51,343 nt of DNA from CAYFXE01 sp964347035 (GTDB lineage Bacteria > Acidobacteriota > Aminicenantia > Aminicenantales > Aminicenantaceae): positions 1 to 51,343 of the forward strand of contig CAYFXE010000022.1 in NCBI GenBank assembly GCA_964347035.1, in the 5' to 3' direction. A model generated the notes under the pieces. It made no database searches and had not been told where the DNA came from. It worked only from the letters and a program-made list of their open reading frames with translations. Positions 43,287-51,343 of this stretch are shown piece by piece. Both the position numbers and the translations under genes were made by a program. How positions within the stretch are numbered: the first letter of the stretch is position 1; each line of letters begins with the position of its first letter.

Positions 43287-44377
43287 AAAACACAGTGATA
43301 TTCATATAAAGATCATCGGAAGGTTTCCTTCCACTTTCTGGGTCTTCGTACAGCACATATTTCACATTTGGGATGAACCAGACATTTCTTCCGGCCTCCC
43401 AACCTACTCCTCCAATGATGATATGAGATGAAGTCTCATTTGAAAAGGGAATGTAAGAAATCTTCTCGCCATTGGGATTCGCGCTGAACAGCCTATCATA
43501 GCGTGTGAGAATATCTAATGATTTCCAGACTTTTATAACTCCAAAAATAGAAAGTAGAGGCCAATCATCTGATTGTGTGCCTTTTTTAAAATATTTCTGG
43601 GCGAACTGGATAGCCACTCTTCCCCATGAAGTCCTGTATCCCATGAATAATTGATAGAGATAATATATTTCATTTTTATCTTGTTTTTCATAATCGCCGT
43701 ACGCTTCGAAATACAAATTCCTGTTCGGCTTAAACCCTATTTGCCCATACAATTTTTTTCCTCTATTCGTTTCTGTATCAACCGATGCTCCATTGCCACC
43801 GCCTGGAAGTTGCCCGCTAGCGTGCGGACCTTGCGCGAGAATTCCNNNNNNNNNNCATATAGGAAAATTTCTCGTTTTCATCAAAAGTTCCACTCAAGGA
43901 CACACCAAAATCTCGAGTAGGACTGAATTTCTGTAGATCAAGAGGTGTCTTTTCAACTGCCCGGTATCCCCAAAAATTGATAACATTCATTTCAGTTGGG
44001 GTGGGGATGATACCGAATTTCAGATCCTGTTTCCCTGCGCTATAATTCAAATAAGCGTCCTTTATAAACGGAGTTAGCTTACTCTTTGTCACAAAATCTC
44101 CAGATGATCTCATCTCAAGTCTGAGCCGCATTTTTATTTTTTCTGATAAATTATTGTCATAGGTCAGATAGATCCTTCGGAACCAGAATCCATGATTTCC
44201 TTGAATTTCATTATTATGGTGATCGATGACCCAATAATAATCTGAAAACATCAAACCTCTAATCTTTCCCTGTGAAAATCCTGATTGGTTAAAAGAGGCG
44301 ATTATGAATAAAACCAATAAAATTGACACGAATTTCCTCGTGTGTATTTTTTTTGGATTATTTGAATTATCGCTCAT
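43276..44377 (-). CDS. Outer-membrane beta-barrel protein, porin-like, split by an assembly gap
   Basis: I join the two open frames on either side of the 10-N gap (43846-43855) into one gene. It starts ATG 44377 (GGAGG four bases before) with a signal peptide (FVSILLVLFIIASFNQSGFSQG) and ends with FFKF, a C-terminal Phe typical of Bam substrates. The body alternates polar and aromatic strands (e.g. WFRRIYLTYDNNLSEKIKMR). It resembles uncharacterised phosphate-selective-porin-like or short maltoporin-like proteins. The frames differ by one across the gap. The 14 residues after the gap (GILAQGPHASGQLP) look out of place in a barrel strand and may be an assembly artefact. Confidence 0.75.
43846..43855. 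other. Assembly gap (10 N) inside the porin-like gene
   Basis: Flanks read in different frames; the bases on the left side of the gap may not belong in place. Confidence 0.85.
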
Positions 44378-44621
44378 CGCACCTCCAAATTTTTTCTTCA
44401 AATTCGGACCTTCCGTAGGAATAATTTATTGCTCTCCGGCTGATCTTACAATTTTATTTAGTAGTATGTCTTTAATAGAACTAAAAAATTCTCTTCCAGG
44501 AGTTTGCATTATAAATTTTCATCTCCAAATATACAATGACTTGATATTTATATAAATATATCTTGCTGAACGTGAGGAGTATATCTTAGAATATGGATTC
44601 AAATTGAACGAGGAGGTGAAA

Positions 44622-45677
44622 ATGAACCGGAGAAAAAGAGTCATCCATGCGGCCAGTTTTATATTCTTGATGTGTCTAGTTCTTTCTTCTTTTGCCCAAA
44701 CCGAAGTAACAGTCAATGAGATAGTGAAAAAGAACATCCAAGCCGCAGGAGGAGCCGAAAAATTAGCCAGCCTCGAGAATTTTTCTTTTGAGGCCGGTCC
44801 AAGGACATTCTATTTTTCTTCTGCGGGGCAGATGAAAATCTTGACCAAAATGAAAAAGCCGATAATCACCGAAGTGATCTTGGTCGACAACAATAAAGTC
44901 CAGAGAAATTGCTACAATAACATCAGCGAATTTGGAAGACTCCAAAAAGCCACCTACCAGACATTAGCCAAGCTGCGCAGCGGTGTATTCACCCTGGTCC
45001 GTTTTAAAGATGAACTCGAGTATGCGGGTTTAAAAGCTTTCGGCCCCAAAAAACATCATCTGTTGAAGACCAAAGTCAATGAGTTAGAAGTGGAATTCTA
45101 CCTGGATTCTGATGCATATACGATCGAGAGAATCGTTTTCAAGGGATACACCCCAGGGGGAGATAAATACGAAATCAATCACGATTATGGAGTCTACCAG
45201 GAGAATGAAGGCTTTAAAATTCCTTCCTCTTGGTTTGGTTCCCGAGTGGGAACCCGGGGACAACTTATCGAGATTTCGAACGTTAAATTCAACCAACACT
45301 TGGAAAAGGATTTTTTCTCCACCCTGGATGTCAACGTGGGAGAGGTTAAAATCGAAGAAGGTGGACTAAGCGGAGCCGCTGTGAATGTCATGTTTCGTCA
45401 GGGAGTGCTAATGATCGGGACCAACTGGACGAGTAAATGTGTCAAGAACGCCGGATTTAAAACAAACGATAAACTTATCCTTTCTGCCGGCGGAAAGAAA
45501 ATCGACATCGAATTTTATGAGTCACAGCCACCAAGAAATGCTCTAGGACCGGGCGCAAAAATCATGGTTCCAAACCGCCGCGATGAAAATTATCTCGTTT
45601 ATCTCTGGTCAGAGGAATTCAAAGACCTGGCAGAAACACTCTCACCTCTTTCGCCAATCCAGGTTAAGAAAAAATAA
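44622..45677 (+). CDS. Exported protein of unknown function
   Basis: Start ATG 44622 after GAGGAGGTGAA. A signal peptide (VIHAASFIFLMCLVLSSFAQ) leads into about 320 residues of mixed beta structure. The N-terminal half (VKKNIQAAGGAEKLASLENF) resembles the LolA/outer-membrane-lipoprotein-sorting-like proteins common in Acidobacteriota-type genomes, but I cannot confirm the family. The C-terminal part (VNVMFRQGVLMIGTNWTSK; NDKLILSAGGKKIDIEFY) has a PDZ-like look. It precedes the aldo/keto reductase by 13 bases and probably shares a transcript. Confidence 0.7.
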   Translation: MNRRKRVIHAASFIFLMCLVLSSFAQTEVTVNEIVKKNIQAAGGAEKLASLENFSFEAGPRTFYFSSAGQMKILTKMKKPIITEVILVDNNKVQRNCYNNISEFGRLQKATYQTLAKLRSGVFTLVRFKDELEYAGLKAFGPKKHHLLKTKVNELEVEFYLDSDAYTIERIVFKGYTPGGDKYEINHDYGVYQENEGFKIPSSWFGSRVGTRGQLIEISNVKFNQHLEKDFFSTLDVNVGEVKIEEGGLSGAAVNVMFRQGVLMIGTNWTSKCVKNAGFKTNDKLILSAGGKKIDIEFYESQPPRNALGPGAKIMVPNRRDENYLVYLWSEEFKDLAETLSPLSPIQVKKK

Positions 45678-45690
45678 AAGGAGGAAACAT

Positions 45691-46875
45691 ATGGCCAATT
45701 TAAGCCGCCGAAATTTCATAAGCGCAATGACTTCGGGTCTGATGGGACTGGGCTTGACCAAAAACGTCAAGGGAAGTCTAAAAAAGACCGGTCTAGACTT
45801 AGACAAATCAGGACCGCTGAAGATAAAAAAATACAAACCTTTGGGTAACACAGGCCTTAAGGTTGCTGATGTCAGCTGCGGGGCGATCTCGTTTTTCGAA
45901 CCCAATGTAATGAGGTATGCTTTTGACTGCGGAGTCAATTACTTCGATACGGCCGAAGGGTATATGCGGACAAAGAGCGAAAGCTTTATCGGACAAACCC
46001 TCAGTGATATCAGAGACAAAGTCATCATTACGACCAAGCACGGCTATCGGGATCCGGAAAAAATCAGAAGGAAAGAGATCATAGATCGTATGGAAGCCAG
46101 TCTAAAAAGGATGCAGAGTGACTATGTGGATATTGCCATGATCCATGGCATAAGCGACCTAGCCATCCTCAAAAACGAAGAACTGCGTGCGGCCTACTCC
46201 CAGCTCAAAGAACAAGGAAAAGTCCGATTCACTGGATTCTCCACCCATAACGCCCTGCTGACACTCAAACAAGCTCTCGATGAAGACTTTGCGCAAGTCA
46301 TCCTCTTCATCTACAACCACATGGAAGGCAAGGAGATCGAGCCCCTGATAAAGAAAGTGCGTCAAAAGGGTATCGGAACAGTGGCCATGAAGATTTTTGC
46401 CGGCGGCAAGCACGGCAGCCTAAAATCTCTCATCGATAAAAATACCAGTTACCCTCGCGCTGCTATCAGCTGGGTCCTGAGCAATCCCGATATCGACTGT
46501 ATGATTCCGACCATGAGCAGCTATTCCCATGTCGAAGAATACGTGGCTGCTTCCGGGACGCCGCTCGACAGGAAGGATTTGGAGGTCATCGCTGCTTACC
46601 AGCGGGAAGCCCATAGTGAATACTGTCGGGTGAGCTGCAGCGAGTGTTTAGCCTCTTGTCCGCAGGGTGTCGCCATAAACGATGTGCTCCGGTTTAAGAT
46701 GTACTTTGAAGACTACAGGATCGAGAAAGAAGCCCTTCTGAACTATGCAGCCTTAGAGAAGGAGAAAAAACCGCTCGCATGTCACGATTGTTCCGGATAT
46801 TGCGAGTCGGCCTGCCCTTACCAGATCAAAGTTAAGGACAAGCTAATTCATGCCCATGATATATTAAGTGCTTAA
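45691..46875 (+). CDS. Tat-exported aldo/keto reductase with C-terminal iron-sulfur motifs
   Basis: Start ATG 45691 after AAAGGAGGAAACAT. A twin-arginine signal (NLSRRNFISAMTSGLMGLGL) is followed by an AKR barrel with the catalytic Asp and Tyr in YFDTAEGYM, Lys in ITTKHGY and His in AMIHGI. After the barrel come two cysteine clusters, CRVSCSECLASCPQG and CHDCSGYCESACPY, of the 4Fe-4S type. It is a family expanded in anaerobic Acidobacteriota-like bacteria. Substrate unknown; the Tat signal means it folds and loads cofactors before export. It follows the exported unknown gene by 13 bases. Confidence 0.88.
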   Translation: MANLSRRNFISAMTSGLMGLGLTKNVKGSLKKTGLDLDKSGPLKIKKYKPLGNTGLKVADVSCGAISFFEPNVMRYAFDCGVNYFDTAEGYMRTKSESFIGQTLSDIRDKVIITTKHGYRDPEKIRRKEIIDRMEASLKRMQSDYVDIAMIHGISDLAILKNEELRAAYSQLKEQGKVRFTGFSTHNALLTLKQALDEDFAQVILFIYNHMEGKEIEPLIKKVRQKGIGTVAMKIFAGGKHGSLKSLIDKNTSYPRAAISWVLSNPDIDCMIPTMSSYSHVEEYVAASGTPLDRKDLEVIAAYQREAHSEYCRVSCSECLASCPQGVAINDVLRFKMYFEDYRIEKEALLNYAALEKEKKPLACHDCSGYCESACPYQIKVKDKLIHAHDILSA

Positions 46876-46878
46876 AGG

Positions 46879-47055
46879 AAGCATTTCCAAAACCTTGACT
46901 TGGATAATTAATGGACGAAGCCATTCGAGATGAGCCCCNNNNNNNNNNCGTTATCGCCGAAGCCCCACCACTATGCGGCTCAAACGGACAGAGACTCGTC
47001 TTTATTTCGCTTATTCATGGATTGCGTATCTCATACTACGAATATGGAAATGCTT
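46879..47055. mobile_element. MITE-A copy C, with both inverted ends
   Basis: Ends AAGCATTTCCA (from 46879) and TGGAAATGCTT (to 47055) are perfect 11-bp inverted repeats. Core ATGCGGCTCA (46973-46982) is the reverse of CTGAGCCGCAT in the other copies. A 10-N gap (46939-46948) interrupts it. It starts 3 bases after the aldo/keto reductase stop. Confidence 0.7.
46939..46948. other. Assembly gap (10 N) inside MITE-A copy C
   Basis: Repeat sequence on both sides explains why assembly stopped here. Confidence 0.85.
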
Positions 47056-47106
47056 TTGTTATAAATAAAGAATAAGCAGGATAAAGAATTAAAAGGAGGG
47101 TTAAGC

Positions 47107-47841
47107 ATGCGTCAGACTATCTTATTCCTAGTCATTTTTTGCTTGGGATTCCTCGTCACGTTGGCGGCAAAGGAGTATGAGATCGATGAATTCCAGACAT
47201 CCGAAGGAAAATTAAAAATCTTTTTTCTCGGACATGGAACACTTTATTTCCAATTCGGAGATAAAATTATCCACGTTGACCCTATTTACCGATATGCCGA
47301 TTACACTAAGATGCCCGATGCAGATCTTATCCTGGTCACACATGAGCACGGCGACCACTTGGATGATGTGGCTATCGAGGACTTAAACAAGGAAAACACC
47401 GTCATCATACTGACTGAGAAATGCACAGAAAAGGTGACGACGGGCCAGGTCATGAAAAACGGCGATACAAAAACGGTCCACGGGATTAAGATCGAAGCCA
47501 TCCCAGCCTACAACATCGTCCACATGCGTCAAGGAAACGTTCCTTTTCATCCCAAGGGAGAAGGCAACGGATATATCCTTACTTTCGGCGATAAGCGCGT
47601 CTTCGTGGCGGGCGATACAGAGAACACTCCCGAGATGAAAGCACTAGAGGACATTGACATTGCCTTTCTTCCAATGAACCTCCCCTACACGATGAGTCCG
47701 GAAATGGTGGCCGATGCCGCCAAGACCTTCCGGCCTAAGATTCTGTATCCTTATCACTACGGGAACACAGACACTTCAAAACTTGTTGAACTCCTCAAGG
47801 ACGAGACAGAAATCGAGGTCCGGATCCGGGATATGAAGTGA
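47107..47841 (+). CDS. Exported metallo-beta-lactamase-fold hydrolase
   Basis: 244 residues. After a signal peptide (TILFLVIFCLGFLVTLAAK) comes an MBL domain with the metal motif HEHGDHLDD, an Asp in VAGDTENTPE and a final His in YPYHYGNTD. Short MBL proteins of this kind (UlaG-like) include lactonases and phosphodiesterases; no substrate can be assigned. AAAAGGAGGG precedes the ATG. It follows MITE-A copy C and converges on sixA across a REP cluster. Confidence 0.85.
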   Translation: MRQTILFLVIFCLGFLVTLAAKEYEIDEFQTSEGKLKIFFLGHGTLYFQFGDKIIHVDPIYRYADYTKMPDADLILVTHEHGDHLDDVAIEDLNKENTVIILTEKCTEKVTTGQVMKNGDTKTVHGIKIEAIPAYNIVHMRQGNVPFHPKGEGNGYILTFGDKRVFVAGDTENTPEMKALEDIDIAFLPMNLPYTMSPEMVADAAKTFRPKILYPYHYGNTDTSKLVELLKDETEIEVRIRDMK

Positions 47842-47849
47842 TAGGCCTA

Positions 47850-48150
47850 TTCCAGCTTTCGCAGGAATAGGCCTGTCATCCCCGTACCCGTTTTCAGGAG
47901 CACAAGCTCCAGCGGGAACAACCCTGTCATTCCCACGAAAGTGGGAATCCAGAAAAATACATTCCCCTCCCTTGGTCATCCCCGCGAAAGCGGGGATCCA
48001 GCATATAAAAAGAATCCTACCATAAAAGACTAACTTCCCGCTTCCGCGGAAATGACAGAATGAGAAGACTGGATTCCTGCTTCCGCAGGAATGACAGGAA
48101 AGGAACTGGATCCCTGCTTTTGTAGGGACAGGCTGGAACCCTGCTTGTGA
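47850..48150. repeat. REP cluster 2: GTCATTCC/GGAATGAC palindromes
   Basis: Units include GTCATTCCCACGAAAGTGGG with ATCCAG (47927-47952), GTCATCCCCGCGAAAGCGGG with ATCCAG (47976-48001), and reversed forms GGAAATGACAG and GCAGGAATGACAG (48047-48100). It fills the space between two convergent genes and holds no gene. Each unit can fold into a hairpin. Confidence 0.8.
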
Positions 48151-48158
48151 AGTGATTT

Positions 48159-48611
48159 TCAAACCAGATCTGGGATTACTAACCAGGTAATCTGCCATCT
48201 CTCCTCATAAACTAAGCAAACGACTCCTGAATTTTTGAATTGAATTGGCTGGTTCTCTTCTGAGCCAGTCAGAAGCAAGGAGGCCAGCTTTTCCAGGAAC
48301 GGCAGATGCCCCACGATCATCAAATCTCTCCCAAAAGCCAAGATTTTTTCAGGCATTCCAGACACAGGATCTAAAGGATTGAGGTTGTTTTTTTCTTCGA
48401 TATGCCCGAAATTTATCGCTTTGTCTATGATTTGTGCGGTTTGGACAGCTCTTAGTTTTGAACTGTGCCACAGAGTATCGACCTCAAGATTTATCTTCCT
48501 CAAGAATTCGGCTATTTTTCTCGTCTTCGCCTCTCCTTCAAGACTCAAAGACTTTTGAGGATCCAACTCCTTCGGCATGGATGGGCCATGTTGAACGAGA
48601 TAGACCTTCAT
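48159..48611 (-). CDS. sixA: SixA-like histidine phosphatase
   Basis: A 150-residue histidine-phosphatase-superfamily protein. The usual RHG catalytic motif is VQHGPS here (Gln for Arg next to the catalytic His); the second His is in IVGHLPFLEK, and LWHSSKLRAVQTAQI supplies the middle Arg. SixA removes phosphate from phosphohistidine (e.g. PtsO/NPr, ArcB). The Arg to Gln change occurs in some SixA proteins, so it may still be active. It follows kptA by 17 bases. Confidence 0.8.
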   Translation of the reverse strand: MKVYLVQHGPSMPKELDPQKSLSLEGEAKTRKIAEFLRKINLEVDTLWHSSKLRAVQTAQIIDKAINFGHIEEKNNLNPLDPVSGMPEKILAFGRDLMIVGHLPFLEKLASLLLTGSEENQPIQFKNSGVVCLVYEERWQITWLVIPDLV

Positions 48612-48628
48612 CTAGAATCACCTCCCCT

Positions 48629-49171
48629 TTACTGAAAGAATAGACTAATATATATTGGAGGAAGCTTCTTTGTCAAAAATACATTGCCTTCTCTCCAAAA
48701 GACAAGACCTTCCTTTCGGGCCCGTTCGGCATCAATTTTTAAGACGACTGGATTAAGATCTTTTCTTTTACCAACTCTTGTGGCTTCGCTGACAGACACA
48801 GAAAGATGGATGAACTTTCTTCTTCCTGGTTTTAAACCTTCCTTCAAGATCGACTCCAAGTTCTTTGATGATGTCCCATGATATAGGATATTAGGAATAC
48901 TTTGAGTCTCCTCCAGAGGCTCTGTCTCCACACTGTGACCATATCGAGCCCTGATTTTCATGCCTTTAATCTGGAATCTCTGGTTAGGATCTGTGGTGAC
49001 AAGGTCTCTTAAATCCGTTATTTCAATTTTAGGAAATCGCGTCTTCAATATTTTGATAACAGATAACAATTCAGCAAATCCATATCTATCGAGGAGCAAG
49101 TCAAACCTTTCTGGCTTATGCCTTAAGACGAAACTGAGAAATTTACTGACTTTGACTCTTTTCTCTTTCAT
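48629..49171 (-). CDS. kptA: RNA 2'-phosphotransferase KptA/Tpt1
   Basis: A 180-residue KptA: KVSKFLSFVLRHKPE, QIKGMKIRARYGHSVE and ILYHGTSSKNLESILKEGLK, then RRKFIHLSVSVSEATRVGKR, the His/Arg-rich NAD- and RNA-binding motifs of the family. It transfers an internal RNA 2'-phosphate to NAD, giving ADP-ribose 1'',2''-cyclic phosphate. In eukaryotes and archaea it serves tRNA splicing; in bacteria the natural substrate is not clear. No partner RNA ligase or toxin gene is visible; sixA follows in the same direction. Confidence 0.9.
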   Translation of the reverse strand: MKEKRVKVSKFLSFVLRHKPERFDLLLDRYGFAELLSVIKILKTRFPKIEITDLRDLVTTDPNQRFQIKGMKIRARYGHSVETEPLEETQSIPNILYHGTSSKNLESILKEGLKPGRRKFIHLSVSVSEATRVGKRKDLNPVVLKIDAERARKEGLVFWREGNVFLTKKLPPIYISLFFQ

Positions 49172-49255
49172 GTTGACGAATTCTAAAACTTATTTATTGA
49201 CGTAAAGTAATAAATTTCATTCTCCCCGCATAAGTGATGTAGATTTCTCTAAGAT

Positions 49256-51343
49256 TTATTTGTTAATGATGACCAATGCCTTCTCAAGGTATTCATCCCG
49301 GCCTTCGGTAACTCCCCGGATCGTCCTTTCTGCTGGGACTGTGGGCAGAATGCCGATCAGATGATGCTGCGATCCGTCGTGCTTAACAACCCTCATCCCT
49401 GTCCAGGTCACGCGAAAGCCCCCGGGGAGCGTGAAATGATTGACATTACCGTTTGTTCCTGCTGTAGGCTGGCCGACGATCTCACCCAGTTTGTAGTGTT
49501 CGATAAAACTCATGAAGGACTCAGCGTAGCTTATAGCTCTACCATCTGTTAAGAAGACCACTTGACCTTGGATGTGAGGTTTTTTTGGTAATAATCTCCA
49601 GCCGTGCTCTTCATATCCGACAATTTTCTCTTGATCAGGATAAATGATCAAGGGCACTTTCATCCAGGCATTGGATGTATCCTTTTTCTCCAAAAGGTGG
49701 CAAATGATCCCATGATTGCTGTTAGGATACCCCCGCAGATCGAAAATAACGCCTCTGGCTCGGGCTATATCTTCAATTTTTTCAGAAATCTCGGACATCG
49801 TGGCCCGGCTGAGATCGACATAGTAAATATTTCCTTCTATTTTTTCGATAGGAGGTTTTTTCTCCTCATCGATCTGTTCTTTAAAATTTCTTATGGCCTC
49901 AACATCCAGGATTTGATCGTTCCTCTTGATCTTGAGCTTCGCCGTACTCCCCTGCCTCCCGTATCCAAACCGACGCAATGCTTTAGACCTTCTCCATTGC
50001 GGCGAGCCGGAAATATACTCTTCATCATCCAACAGGGCCTGTTTAGCTTTTTTCCCGTCAATCTCCAGAACGATATCTCCTTTTCTGAACCGGTCCGGCT
50101 CTTTGGAAGCGGTGATGAGGACTTCGTTTTCCACCCAGTCAACCAGGCAAGGTAATCCTGCCAGATTTCTCTCTAGTTGATGATAGACATTTCCGTGACC
50201 GTCATGGAGTTTGGCCACCATTTTTTTCATGGTCATCAGGAAGTCTTTTTCGGTTTCATCATCAAGAGCATCCTGAAGGGTAGAAGTCAGAACTTCATCC
50301 CAGTCGACATCCACAACGTCAAAATAAGGATAAAAGTGCTGGAAAACATTCCAGGCGATGACCACGTCGGCTAGCCTCAGGTTTTCTTCAGCAGCCGTGA
50401 GTTTGTCGAGGTTGATCTCTGCCAACTCTCCAGAAAATTTATCGAAAGAGTGTTCCACTGACATTCCCAAGGTTCTGTTTTCGTCGCTGTAGAGGGCCAA
50501 AGGAATTTGACTGGAAAGGCCAGCCCCCAAATCCTTGACGATCACTTCTCCGATCTGAGGCTTTTCATCGAACAGATGTCCCTTAAACACACTTCGTTTA
50601 CTCTCGATCATCAGGCACTTTTCCCCCTTAAACTGATGCTCATCTGTCACCTTTATCGAATACCCTGAAGGAGTGAAGGACCAGCCTATCGGATTGTGGG
50701 CCTTGCCCTCTTCCTCGAAGCCTGGATTATGGATTGAGACAGTGTCCCAGCCATCTTTCCCGTCTTTCACAGAAAGCTGGATATCGTCCACCCAAACCCG
50801 ACCTAAGCCATGCAAAAAGCAGCCGAAAAAGACTTGAACAGCATCCTCGTCAATCCTGCCCCTGATTTCGTATTCCTGCCACTCCTTCGACGTGATCGGA
50901 CGATCAGCCATGTTGTCGAAAAAGCCGCGCTGTCCAGCTTCTCGGTCTACCCGGAGCCATAGTTGTCCCTGGTTGCCACTCCCCTTGACACGTGTCTTCA
51001 CTCGAGCTCTTAACCTCACCTCTTTCCCCTGGAACGGCCCAGCCTCGATCCCTTGGGTCACAGTCCCAAAACCCGGCCCTCCGCTGACGATAACATTTTC
51101 CCGGCTGAGGCGGATGCTCGCGTAGACCGAGATCATCTTCCCGAAACCAACCCCTTTGTGCTGCCAGGCAACCACTTTCATTCCGGCCGTATCTTTGGGG
51201 AGATGTTTTAGAGGATCCTCTGGCTCTTGTCCTGAAAAATAGACCTGGATTGTCGGAGCGATAGGCAGAAACAATTCCTCCAACCCAGCCTTAAGTTCCT
51301 TGATGTTTTTTGCCTGCTTGATTTTTCCGACACCATACACAGC
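49256..51343 (-). CDS. S41-family secreted peptidase, 5' end beyond the window
   Basis: The open frame continues past the right edge, so the true start is not seen (GTG at 51340 is probably internal). About 695 residues are visible. An N-terminal jelly-roll-like domain (about residues 60-260) is followed by an S41 region: a helical hook (LRLADVVIAWNVFQHFYPYF), a PDZ-like loop (GDIVLEIDGKKAKQALLDD) and the catalytic core with Ser in GRAISYAESFMSF and VGQPTAGTNGNV. Such C-terminal-processing-type peptidases act in the periplasm; here probably on proteins or peptides. The stretch 49172-49255 before its end holds no gene. Confidence 0.85.
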   Translation of the reverse strand, partial: AVYGVGKIKQAKNIKELKAGLEELFLPIAPTIQVYFSGQEPEDPLKHLPKDTAGMKVVAWQHKGVGFGKMISVYASIRLSRENVIVSGGPGFGTVTQGIEAGPFQGKEVRLRARVKTRVKGSGNQGQLWLRVDREAGQRGFFDNMADRPITSKEWQEYEIRGRIDEDAVQVFFGCFLHGLGRVWVDDIQLSVKDGKDGWDTVSIHNPGFEEEGKAHNPIGWSFTPSGYSIKVTDEHQFKGEKCLMIESKRSVFKGHLFDEKPQIGEVIVKDLGAGLSSQIPLALYSDENRTLGMSVEHSFDKFSGELAEINLDKLTAAEENLRLADVVIAWNVFQHFYPYFDVVDVDWDEVLTSTLQDALDDETEKDFLMTMKKMVAKLHDGHGNVYHQLERNLAGLPCLVDWVENEVLITASKEPDRFRKGDIVLEIDGKKAKQALLDDEEYISGSPQWRRSKALRRFGYGRQGSTAKLKIKRNDQILDVEAIRNFKEQIDEEKKPPIEKIEGNIYYVDLSRATMSEISEKIEDIARARGVIFDLRGYPNSNHGIICHLLEKKDTSNAWMKVPLIIYPDQEKIVGYEEHGWRLLPKKPHIQGQVVFLTDGRAISYAESFMSFIEHYKLGEIVGQPTAGTNGNVNHFTLPGGFRVTWTGMRVVKHDGSQHHLIGILPTVPAERTIRGVTEGRDEYLEKALVIINK

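Noticed and set aside
47776..48198. Minus-strand frame running through the REP cluster
   Set aside because: It is made of repeated palindromes, giving repetitive translation (e.g. AGMT-type peptides), and overlaps true gene ends.
49604..50155. 183-codon plus-strand frame inside the S41 peptidase
   Set aside because: Antisense shadow of conserved S41 motifs.

Overview
The window is a scaffold piece from an uncultured Gram-negative bacterium. It carries a TonB-dependent receptor, a porin-like barrel and many signal-peptide proteins, and it has six 10-N assembly gaps of the kind seen in metagenome assemblies. Secreted peptidases (S1C-TPR, M14, S9, S41), an N-acyl-D-amino-acid deacylase, a Tat-exported aldo/keto reductase with Fe-S motifs, and a saccharopine (lysine) pathway together fit an anaerobic, peptide-using member of the Acidobacteriota / Candidatus Aminicenantes type. 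That placement is inference from gene content; no rRNA or tRNA gene was seen.

Layout. 1-6.0 kb: edge of a secreted protein, a YkvI-like transporter, a diaminopentanoate-dehydrogenase-like enzyme, a class III aminotransferase, and a periplasmic trypsin-fold/TPR protein whose expected catalytic Ser is Cys. 6.3-9.5 kb (+): GT87 membrane glycosyltransferase, DUF2085 protein, small membrane protein and a diacylglycerol-kinase-family enzyme. 9.6-24.0 kb (-): a long leftward run holding lytic transglycosylase, alaS, pilT, a Ser/Thr kinase, rsmE, the heat-shock set dnaJ-dnaK(lidless)-grpE-hrcA, a MEMO-family protein, and split saccharopine dehydrogenase and lysine-ketoglutarate reductase genes. 24.2-33.2 kb: cysS, YraN, an M14 carboxypeptidase broken by an in-frame amber codon, an S9 peptidase and a TonB receptor. 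33.2-39 kb: folK, a small broken gene, an alpha-toroid protein, a cupin, a D-aminoacylase and a cysteine-desulfurase-like enzyme. 39.3-41.7 kb (-): a compact dsrC-dsrM-dsrK-type module. 42-51.3 kb: unknown membrane protein, arsC, barrel protein, exported unknown, aldo/keto reductase, metallo-beta-lactamase-fold protein, sixA, kptA and a partial S41 peptidase.

Non-coding structure. Three dispersed repeat types fill most of the larger gene-free stretches. MITE-A has terminal inverted repeats near AAGCATTTCCA, three copies and two possible end fragments. MITE-B has terminal repeats near CAAATATTCGGG, three copies, two of which carry a GGGGTCAGGCCTT palindrome arm. Two clusters of GTCATTCC(C/T)GC palindromes lie exactly between convergent gene ends.

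Most interesting points: the three-gene DsrC/DsrM/DsrK thiol-disulfide electron-transfer unit; the Cys-for-Ser trypsin-fold TPR protein; the lidless DnaK inside an otherwise standard operon that lacks a CIRCE box; the split, animal-type saccharopine route; two MITE families placed against stop codons; and the amber-interrupted M14 peptidase.
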